Shown here piece by piece: positions 1 to 5,166 of a stretch of DNA of 5,587 nucleotides. Position 1 is the stretch's first letter. Each line of letters begins with the position of its first letter. The translations under genes were made by a program, and so were the position numbers. The notes beneath the pieces were generated by a model, which was given only the letters and a program-made list of their open reading frames with translations, was not told where the DNA came from and searched no databases. The stretch lies in NCBI GenBank assembly GCA_022564535.1, contig JADFLD010000163.1, positions 1 through 5,587 of the forward strand. Reading direction: 5' to 3'. Source of the DNA: Gemmatimonadota bacterium (GTDB lineage: Bacteria > Gemmatimonadota > Gemmatimonadetes > Longimicrobiales > UBA6960).

Positions 1-1
1 C

Positions 2-817
2 GGGGACTTGTTCGATTTTCTCCACACCGAACTCGGTCTTGATTGCACCGCTCCGACGCCGACCCTCGAGGGTTGGGCGAATCCGTTCGTGCTATTGCTC
101 CAAGAGGTCTACCGGTTCTCGGAGGACCTTCCGGTCGTCCCAAGTGGCTCGGCCGTCCCGTGGACCATCGATCCCGAAGATCGCACGGGGGAAGACCCCG
201 ATATCGTGGAAGCGGCTGAGCGCTGCGGGCTTGCCTTCGTCTACGTCCCTTCCGCACGCAACGGCCCCGACAGTGGGTCGCGACCGAGCGAGGACAAAGG
301 GAATGCGGTTCTCTCGACCTTGCCCCTCACCGCGCCGATCGCGATCGATCTCCCGCATGAAGGTGGCCGTAAGGTCGCCGTCGCGGCGACTGTCAATGCG
401 CCCGGCGGCGAACGGGTTCGGGTCGTGAGCGTGCACCTCGACGTTGCCTCCACGCTGGCTCGCACGCTCACCAGCGGGAACCAGACACGCGCACGTCAGG
501 TGTCGGGGCTCATCGACGGGCTCGATCGCGCACAAAGGGACGGGCCGCTTACCGCTGCAACGCTGGTAGGCGGCGACTTCAACACGTGGGCCGGGAACGA
601 GACCACGCTCAGGCTCATGCGAAAGGCGTTCCCCGAGTCACCGGAGTGGGACGGACGGGGGACACGCGGCAGCTTCCCGACCGATCATATGTACTTCCGC
701 CGCGGATCGTTTCGGACGCTGAGCATCGACGCGTATCGTCGTCTCGATAACCGCTACAACTCGGACCACCTCGCACGGCGCCTCACGGTCCACTACGATC
801 CGGTCCGGAGTCATTGA
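2..817 (+). CDS. Endonuclease/exonuclease/phosphatase (EEP) family protein, 5' end cut by window
   Basis: This is a metal-dependent phosphoesterase of the DNase I-like EEP fold, a family that includes nucleases, sphingomyelinases and inositol phosphatases; the substrate cannot be told from sequence. Counting from the TTG at 8 as residue 1, the visible motifs are LLLQEV with metal-binding Glu33, GNAVLS around Asn99, SVHLD with His143, GGDFN with Asp190 and Asn192, TDHMYF with Asp226 and the closing SDH with Asp253 and catalytic His254. The first beta strand, normally carrying a W/Y-N motif ahead of the QE motif, is missing. The frame stays open to the window edge (Gly-Asp precede the TTG), so TTG 8 is probably internal and the gene starts upstream. 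A signal peptide therefore cannot be assessed. It ends 6 nt before the DDAH-like gene in the same frame, which suggests one transcript. Family call is secure; specific function unknown. Confidence 0.9.
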   Translation, partial: GDLFDFLHTELGLDCTAPTPTLEGWANPFVLLLQEVYRFSEDLPVVPSGSAVPWTIDPEDRTGEDPDIVEAAERCGLAFVYVPSARNGPDSGSRPSEDKGNAVLSTLPLTAPIAIDLPHEGGRKVAVAATVNAPGGERVRVVSVHLDVASTLARTLTSGNQTRARQVSGLIDGLDRAQRDGPLTAATLVGGDFNTWAGNETTLRLMRKAFPESPEWDGRGTRGSFPTDHMYFRRGSFRTLSIDAYRRLDNRYNSDHLARRLTVHYDPVRSH

Positions 818-822
818 AGGGG
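818..822 (+). promoter_or_regulatory. Purine-rich Shine-Dalgarno-like AGGGG with abnormally short spacing
   Basis: AGGGG lies directly after the EEP stop codon and only 1 nt before the ATG at 824, much closer than the usual 5-9 nt. The in-frame TGA at 815-817 rules out any start further upstream, and the first codons after 824 offer no good alternative. A second candidate, GGAG at 807-810, sits 13 nt away, which is too far. Initiation therefore probably depends on coupling to translation of the upstream EEP gene. That is inference. Confidence 0.4.
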
Positions 823-823
823 A

Positions 824-1684
824 ATGACCTACCAGAGCGACGTCGGCACCCTTCGGCGCGTCCTTCTCAAACACGCCCGGGACGCGTTCGTCTCGCCCGA
901 TCGGGTCGCGGCCCAGTGGAGCGCGCTGAACTACCTCGGAGCACCGGACTTCGACGTCGCGTGTCACGAGTACGACGCCTTCGCCCGCTTGCTGGAGTCC
1001 CTCGACGTCGCCGTCGAATGGATGCCAGGGGAGGATGTCGGACTCGATTCGATGTACGTGCGCGACGCGTCGATCGCGAGCGATCGGGGTCCGATTCTGT
1101 GTCGAATGGGCAAGCCCACCCGATCCTCGGAGCCCGCCGCTGAGGGCCGGGTGTTCGAGGCGCTCGGTCTGGAGGTGGCCGGATCGATCGAAGCGCCTGG
1201 CACGGCCGAGGGCGGTGACGCCACCTGGTTGGCTGCCGACATCCTTGCCGTCGGTCGTGGCTACCGAACGAACCAGTCGGGAATCGACCAACTCGAGACG
1301 CTGCTGCCCGATGTCGAGGTGTTGGGTGTTCCGTTACCACATTGGAAAGGCCCGGGTGACGTCTTCCACCTGATGTCGATGCTCTCACCCCTCGACGCCG
1401 ACCTGCTCCTTGTCTACTCCCCCCTGCTGCCGGTCTCCTTCCGTGAGCGGTTGCTCGAGAGCGGATTCGGGCTCGTCGAGGTCCCGGACGAGGAGTTCGA
1501 CTCCCAGGGCTGCAATGTACTCGCGGTCGCGCCGCGGGTTGCCGTGGCGCTCGACGGAAATCCCGAGACCTGTCGCCGCATGGAGGCCGCAGGAGTCGAC
1601 GTCCACACGTACGTCGGACGGGAGATCAGCGCAAAGGGATGTGGGGGTCCGACGTGCCTGACGCGACCGCTCGAGCGGGACTGA
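824..1684 (+). CDS. Dimethylarginine dimethylaminohydrolase / arginine deiminase superfamily protein
   Basis: This 286-residue protein belongs to the guanidino-group modifying superfamily (DDAH, arginine deiminase, amidinotransferases), which attacks a guanidinium or amidino carbon through a covalent Cys intermediate. Visible motifs are MYVRD with Arg80 and Asp81 (substrate pocket), EGGD at 129-132 followed by GRGYRTN at 144-150, FHL with His182, GCN at 229-231 and a C-terminal GGPTC with the probable nucleophile Cys278. Glu129, His182 and Cys278 match the expected catalytic triad in order and spacing. The length is close to typical bacterial DDAH rather than the roughly 400-residue arginine deiminases. 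There is no signal peptide, so it is probably cytoplasmic. If it is a true DDAH, it would convert methylarginines to citrulline plus methylamines; citrulline or other ureido substrates are also possible. It follows the EEP gene by 6 nt and is convergent with the hexosaminidase gene. The superfamily is certain; the exact substrate is not. Confidence 0.88.
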   Translation: MTYQSDVGTLRRVLLKHARDAFVSPDRVAAQWSALNYLGAPDFDVACHEYDAFARLLESLDVAVEWMPGEDVGLDSMYVRDASIASDRGPILCRMGKPTRSSEPAAEGRVFEALGLEVAGSIEAPGTAEGGDATWLAADILAVGRGYRTNQSGIDQLETLLPDVEVLGVPLPHWKGPGDVFHLMSMLSPLDADLLLVYSPLLPVSFRERLLESGFGLVEVPDEEFDSQGCNVLAVAPRVAVALDGNPETCRRMEAAGVDVHTYVGREISAKGCGGPTCLTRPLERD

Positions 1685-1690
1685 GGGGCT

Positions 1691-3292
1691 CTACCGATCG
1701 AGTGGGCGGTAGTTCACGCCGAGGGCGTCGAGCCGCTCGAAGTGCCACTCCAGCCGCTTGACGAAGCCCCTGAAGTCCTTGCCCTCTCTGGGCGACCACA
1801 CGACCTCGGAGAGCGCGAACATCCTGGGGAATACCATGTACTCCACGTGCTCCGGGGTCCTCATGTACTCCGTCCAGACGTTGGCCTGCGCTCCGATGAT
1901 GTGCGCCGCATCGGCATCGCGGAGCTGCTCTGGAACCGGTTCGTACGCGTACACTGTGTCGAGCGGTAGGAAGCCACCGATCGAGAGCGGCTCGTTTTCC
2001 TGATCTTCGGACTGGTAGTAGTCGAGGTAGAGGTTGCTGTACGGTGTCATCACCACGTCGTGTCCCATTCGAGCCGCCTCGATACCCCCGATCGTTCCCC
2101 TCCACGACATGACCGTGGCGTCAGGCGCCAGGCCTCCCTCGAGGATCTCGTCCCACCCGATCATGCGCTTTCCATTCGCGTTGAGGAACCGCTCGATCCG
2201 GCGAATGAACCAGCTCTGAACCTGCATCTCCTCGATGAAGCCCTCACGCTGCATGAGCCGCTGAACGAAGTCGCTCTCTTCCCACCGCGTCTTGGGTGCT
2301 TCGTCGCCCCCAATATGGATGTAGTCGCCGGGGAACAACTCGATGACCTCCGACAGCACCGTTTCGAGGAACTCGAACGTCTCCTCGGACGGGCAGTAGA
2401 TGTCTTCGAAGACACCCCACGTCATCGCCACCTCGAAGGGTCCCTCGGTGCAGGCCAACTCCGGATACGCGGCCAGGACGGCCAGGGAGTGGCCGGGCAT
2501 CTCGATTTCGGGAATGATTGTGACGTACCGCTCCTGTGCGTACGCGACGATGTCGCGGATCTCGTCCTTGGTGTAGAAGCCTCCGTAACGTTGTCCGTCC
2601 CCGTTGAACTCTTCGCGTCCGTGACCGATGTGTGTTTGAGCCCGGTACGCTGAGATCTCGGTGAGTCGTGGGTAGGCGTCGATCTCGATCCTCCAGCCCT
2701 GGTCTTCCGTCAGGTGCCAGTGGAAACGGTTGATCTTGTACCGGGAGAGCATGTCGATGTAGCGTTTTACGAAGTCCGGCTCGAAGAAGTGACGCGCGAC
2801 GTCGAGGTGCATGCCACGGTACGAGAAGCGCGGCTCGTCCTCGACGCGCACGGCGGCGATCTCGAATCCTTCGTCGCCATCGCCCCGCGCCGCTCCGACG
2901 TCCGGAGGCAGGAGCTGAGACAGCGTCTGCAGACCGTAGAACAGGCCGGCGTGATCGGCACCCAGCAGCGAAATGCCGTCCGGTGCGACGATCAGACGGT
3001 AGCTCTCGGTCTCACCCCTCCCGTCGACTCCGAGTCGGATCGCTCCGCCGTCGGCGACCGGCAGTGCGAAGCCACTTCCGCGCCTAATCGGCTCAGCCCA
3101 GCGATCGACGATCCCGCGCAGCTCCCCGTCACCGGGGTCGCCCAACGTGATCGACGTGGTGGCGTCGAGCGTGAAGAACCCACTCGCCGGCGCCACGCTT
3201 CGAGGCATGGGGACGATATTGTGTTCCGGCCCACGGTCACAGGCGGAGATCAACACGGAGAGGCTCGTGAGGGCGACCATGTGCCCGCGCAT
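1691..3292 (-). CDS. Beta-N-acetylhexosaminidase, glycoside hydrolase family 20, lipoprotein
   Basis: This exo-hydrolase removes terminal beta-linked GlcNAc or GalNAc, for example from chitooligosaccharides, by substrate-assisted catalysis. Numbered from the ATG at 3292 (533 aa), it has a short hydrophobic signal ending in a lipobox ISAC with Cys18, so it is probably a lipoprotein acting in the periplasm or at the cell surface. The GH20b-like N-terminal domain spans about 24-150, and the TIM barrel follows from about 155 to 505. Barrel landmarks are SYRGMHLD with substrate-binding Arg159, HWHLTEDQ (191-198), PEIEMPGH (261-268), HIGGDE with catalytic pair Asp330-Glu331, and aromatic pocket residues Trp380, Trp397, Tyr422 and Trp473. 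All key residues are intact. Start: GTG at 3295 and ATG at 3292 share a GAGG at 3301-3304; I prefer the ATG. The ATG at 3280 would remove the only N-terminal arginine of the signal. The gene overlaps the upstream aldehyde dehydrogenase stop. Asp19 follows the lipid Cys, discussed in the findings. Confidence 0.95.
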   Translation of the reverse strand: MRGHMVALTSLSVLISACDRGPEHNIVPMPRSVAPASGFFTLDATTSITLGDPGDGELRGIVDRWAEPIRRGSGFALPVADGGAIRLGVDGRGETESYRLIVAPDGISLLGADHAGLFYGLQTLSQLLPPDVGAARGDGDEGFEIAAVRVEDEPRFSYRGMHLDVARHFFEPDFVKRYIDMLSRYKINRFHWHLTEDQGWRIEIDAYPRLTEISAYRAQTHIGHGREEFNGDGQRYGGFYTKDEIRDIVAYAQERYVTIIPEIEMPGHSLAVLAAYPELACTEGPFEVAMTWGVFEDIYCPSEETFEFLETVLSEVIELFPGDYIHIGGDEAPKTRWEESDFVQRLMQREGFIEEMQVQSWFIRRIERFLNANGKRMIGWDEILEGGLAPDATVMSWRGTIGGIEAARMGHDVVMTPYSNLYLDYYQSEDQENEPLSIGGFLPLDTVYAYEPVPEQLRDADAAHIIGAQANVWTEYMRTPEHVEYMVFPRMFALSEVVWSPREGKDFRGFVKRLEWHFERLDALGVNYRPLDR

Positions 3293-3295
3293 CAC
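3292..3295 (-). other. Stop/start overlap coupling aldehyde dehydrogenase to hexosaminidase
   Basis: On the minus strand the bases GTGATG hold the TGA of the aldehyde dehydrogenase (3294-3292) together with two possible hexosaminidase starts: GTG (3295-3293, a 4-nt GTGA overlap) and ATG (3292-3290, a 1-nt overlap). A GAGG at 3304-3301 lies 5 nt before the GTG and 8 nt before the ATG. The arrangement supports a shared transcript and reinitiation of translation. Confidence 0.75.
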
Positions 3296-4647
3296 CTCGG
3301 CCTCGTGAGGACACGCGTCTGCGTGAACTGTCGATGCCCGTCCCGCGACTTGTGGAAGCCGAAGCCGCTCTCCCGCGCCCCGACCCAGGGGGTTCCGGCC
3401 GCTCCGCTGGCGGCCCCGTTTACACCGATCATGCCCGCGGTGAGGCGGCGGGCGACCGCGGCAGTTCGTTCCTCATCTCCCCCGAATACGACCGCGCCGA
3501 GTCCGAAGAGCGTGTGGTTCGCGCGGTCGACCGCCTCGTCGACCGAGGATACCCGGGTCACGCAGGCGACTGGGCCGAAGGTCTCGACGTGACCGATCTC
3601 CATTTCCTCCGTCACGCCGGTGAGTACGGTGGGTGTGACGTAGTTGTCATGGTGTCCGTCCGCTCCGGCGAGTACCGTCGCACCGGCCGCGACCGCGGCC
3701 TCAACCTGGCCGAGAACATGGTCCCTCTGGCGAGCGTTCACCATGGGACCGACGTCGACTCCGTCCATGCCGTTCCCGACGGACATCGCGGTCGCCAGGC
3801 CGGCCAGGGCCTCTTCGAAGTCGTCGGCGACGGAGTCGAGCACGAAGATTCTCTCCGTCGAAACACACACCTGGCCGCAGTTCCGGAAGGAGTTGAGCGC
3901 GGCGAACCTCGCCGCTTTCTCCAGGTCTGCGTCCTCGAGGACGATCATCGGATCCTTGCCGCCGAGCTCGAGGAGGACCCGCTTGAGCGTCGCACTCGCC
4001 TCGCGCATGATGTGCTTACCGACCTCGCGCGACCCGGTGAAGGCGATCATGTCCACGTCCGACTGCACGAGCGCCTTACCCTGATCGTCGGCTCCGTGCA
4101 CGACGCACAAGACGTCGTCCGGGAGCACCTCGTTGAGGACGTCCGCATAGGCCTGCCCGCAGAGCGGGGTCTCCTCGGAGGGTTTGAGAACGACGGCGTT
4201 CCCGGCGACCAGAGCCGGAAGCACCATCCAGCTCGGCATCGACATGGGGAAGTTCCACGGGGTGATCGCGCCGACGACGCCGAGTGGGTCGTGGTAGACC
4301 GTCGAACGAACTCGACCGTCCTCGACGACGTCCGGCGCGAGCGCCTCGACCATCTCGTCGATTTCGTCTCCCAGCCCGATGCCGAGGGACTTGGCTTCTC
4401 CGAGGGCCTCCTTGATCGGCTTGCCCATCTCACGGGTGATCAACTCGCCGTGCTCCTGGACTCGCTTGGCGAAGATCGGGGCCGCCCCCTTCAGGACCTC
4501 CGCACGACCCCCGAGGCCGAGATCGGCCCACGCGCCTTGGGCCGCTCGAGCGCGATCGACGACCGACTGGACATCGGTCGCAGGAGTCACGGGGACTTCG
4601 CCGACGACTTCGCCGGTGGCGGGATTGATCGATCGGAGGTCGTTCAT
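3292..4647 (-). CDS. NAD(P)-dependent aldehyde dehydrogenase, succinate-semialdehyde dehydrogenase-like
   Basis: This 451-residue cytoplasmic enzyme oxidises an aldehyde to the carboxylic acid with NAD(P)+. Motifs appear in family order: SINPATGE at the N-terminus (6-13), TPWNFP with Asn132, KPSE with Lys155 for cofactor binding, FTGS (203-206), ELGGKDP with general base Glu227, RNCGQVC with catalytic Cys261, ETFGPV with Glu355, and SGFGFHKSRDG near the C-terminus. The opening and compact length resemble the short Sad/GabD1-type semialdehyde dehydrogenases, but the C-terminal PWVGARESG departs from the common PFGG-x-K-x-SG, so the substrate is open. Start: the frame stays open upstream to 5055, but the ATG at 4647 begins exactly where the family's conserved N-terminus does and has a GAGG 6 nt ahead; the extra 136 residues lie antisense to the MaoC-like gene and look unrelated. 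It is the first gene of a pair with the hexosaminidase, although no metabolic link between the two is obvious. Confidence 0.95.
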   Translation of the reverse strand: MNDLRSINPATGEVVGEVPVTPATDVQSVVDRARAAQGAWADLGLGGRAEVLKGAAPIFAKRVQEHGELITREMGKPIKEALGEAKSLGIGLGDEIDEMVEALAPDVVEDGRVRSTVYHDPLGVVGAITPWNFPMSMPSWMVLPALVAGNAVVLKPSEETPLCGQAYADVLNEVLPDDVLCVVHGADDQGKALVQSDVDMIAFTGSREVGKHIMREASATLKRVLLELGGKDPMIVLEDADLEKAARFAALNSFRNCGQVCVSTERIFVLDSVADDFEEALAGLATAMSVGNGMDGVDVGPMVNARQRDHVLGQVEAAVAAGATVLAGADGHHDNYVTPTVLTGVTEEMEIGHVETFGPVACVTRVSSVDEAVDRANHTLFGLGAVVFGGDEERTAAVARRLTAGMIGVNGAASGAAGTPWVGARESGFGFHKSRDGHRQFTQTRVLTRPR

Positions 4648-4651
4648 GGAG

Positions 4652-4657
4652 TTCCTC
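4652..4657 (-). promoter_or_regulatory. Ribosome binding site deciding the aldehyde dehydrogenase start
   Basis: On the minus strand this reads GAGGAA, with the GAGG core 6 nt before the ATG at 4647. This normal spacing selects the 451-residue form over the much longer upstream reading frame. Confidence 0.7.
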
Positions 4658-4682
4658 GGATGGCTCGCGCGTGAGCGTCTCG

Positions 4683-4704
4683 CTTCGCACGTTGTAACGC
4701 GAAG
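4683..4704. repeat. Dyad CTTCGC-N10-GCGAAG, possible operator
   Basis: The arms CTTCGC (4683-4688) and GCGAAG (4699-4704) are perfect inverted copies. Inside them is a second small dyad, CGTT-GT-AACG (4690-4699), offset by one base. Its place in the middle of a divergent promoter region fits a binding site for a dimeric regulator, such as those that control acyl-CoA catabolism genes, but no regulator gene is in the window. Six-base arms can arise by chance in GC-rich DNA. Confidence 0.3.
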
Positions 4705-4734
4705 ATGCCCAGATGCGAACTCCTGGAGCAAGAC

Positions 4735-4738
4735 GAGG
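4735..4738 (+). promoter_or_regulatory. Ribosome binding site deciding the MaoC-like gene start
   Basis: GAGG lies 5 nt before the ATG at 4744. The earlier in-frame ATG at 4705 has only a weak GAAG directly against it and would add 13 residues not expected in the family. Confidence 0.55.
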
Positions 4739-4743
4739 CCGCG

Positions 4744-5166
4744 ATGCCAGCTTTGGATCTCGACGTGGGCCAAACGGCGACACGGTCGATGCACGTCACT
4801 GCGGAGCATATCCGCGCGTACGCCGAGCTGTCGGGGGACCGAAACCCTCTTCACTTCGATGAGGAGTTCGTGAGCCAGACGAGCTTCGGCCGCCTCGTCG
4901 CGCACGGGGGTATCACGACCGGCCTTCTTCATGCGCTCGTCGCCGAGGACTTGCCGGGTCCCGGTTCGGTCTTTCTGAGCCAGAATTGGAAATTCACCGC
5001 CCCCGTCTTCATCGGCGATACGATCACGGCCACCGCGGAGGTTGTAAGCGTTCATGCCTCGAAGCCGGTATGCGAACTCGCGGTGAGGGTCCAGAGGGAA
5101 GACGGCGAGACGGTGCTGGCGGGTGAGGCGTGGTGCTACCGCTTCCTCGTGGTCGAGCCCTCGTGA
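4744..5166 (+). CDS. MaoC family hot-dog fold dehydratase, (R)-specific enoyl-CoA hydratase-like
   Basis: The product is a small soluble hot-dog fold protein of 140 residues. Relatives such as PhaJ hydrate trans-2-enoyl-CoA to (R)-3-hydroxyacyl-CoA, feeding beta-oxidation or polyhydroxyalkanoate pathways. The hydratase 2 motif is clear: SGDRNPLHFDEEF at 30-42 with probable catalytic Asp32 and His37, followed by FGRLVAHGGITTGLL (48-62), which usually forms the active-site helix and turn. The second half, with KFTAPVFIGDTI (83-94), matches the C-terminal strands of the family. Length is normal for a single-domain MaoC protein. The start at 4744 is chosen for its GAGG and because family members usually begin just before the G-Q/E-x turn; 4705 is an alternative giving 153 aa. 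It is divergent from the aldehyde dehydrogenase, and its TGA overlaps the GTG of the next gene. Some homologues are non-catalytic or act on other acyl thioesters, so the substrate is unproven. Confidence 0.9.
   Translation: MPALDLDVGQTATRSMHVTAEHIRAYAELSGDRNPLHFDEEFVSQTSFGRLVAHGGITTGLLHALVAEDLPGPGSVFLSQNWKFTAPVFIGDTITATAEVVSVHASKPVCELAVRVQREDGETVLAGEAWCYRFLVVEPS
5163..5166 (+). other. GTGA overlap coupling MaoC-like gene to secreted EEP gene
   Basis: The bases GTGA combine the GTG start of the downstream EEP gene (5163-5165) with the TGA stop of the MaoC-like gene (5164-5166). Only a weak GAG at 5155-5157 precedes the GTG, so initiation probably depends on ribosomes finishing the upstream gene. 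Confidence 0.65.

Larger units (their letters stand above)
4648..4743. promoter_or_regulatory. Divergent intergenic region between aldehyde dehydrogenase and MaoC-like gene
   Basis: This 96-nt gap is the only real non-coding stretch in the window and must serve two divergent genes, so promoters for both probably lie in or near it. I see no convincing -35/-10 pair on either strand; weak AT-containing hexamers occur around 4692-4697 only. The region holds the dyad described separately and the two ribosome binding sites. Regulatory function is inferred from layout. Confidence 0.5.

Noticed and set aside
8..10. TTG at 8 as the true start of the left EEP gene
   Set aside because: The frame is open to the window edge and the family's first beta strand with its Asn motif is missing, so the start most likely lies upstream of the window.
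336..347. 12-bp palindrome CGATCGCGATCG inside the left EEP gene
   Set aside because: It encodes ordinary residues of the protein, and GATC/CGATCG-rich words recur through the window as a compositional effect. There is no sign of a regulatory site.
638..1291. 217-codon minus-strand reading frame across the EEP/DDAH-like junction
   Set aside because: It spans the ends of two well-supported plus-strand genes and its translation shows no domain.
1667..1678. Palindrome CCGCTCGAGCGG as an intrinsic terminator
   Set aside because: The stem would be only 4 bp with a 4-nt loop, no T run follows on either strand, and it lies in the last codons of the DDAH-like gene.
2060..3592. Long plus-strand reading frames opposite the hexosaminidase (2060-2653 and 2714-3592)
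   Set aside because: They are shadows of the intact GH20 gene, with no motif and no plausible ribosome binding site. One crosses the aldehyde dehydrogenase/hexosaminidase junction without regard to gene limits.
3334..4674. 446-codon plus-strand reading frame opposite the aldehyde dehydrogenase
   Set aside because: Its translation has no recognisable domain and is rich in Arg/Asp/Val/Gly, as expected for the antisense shadow of a GC-rich gene. The minus strand encodes a complete aldehyde dehydrogenase with all motifs.
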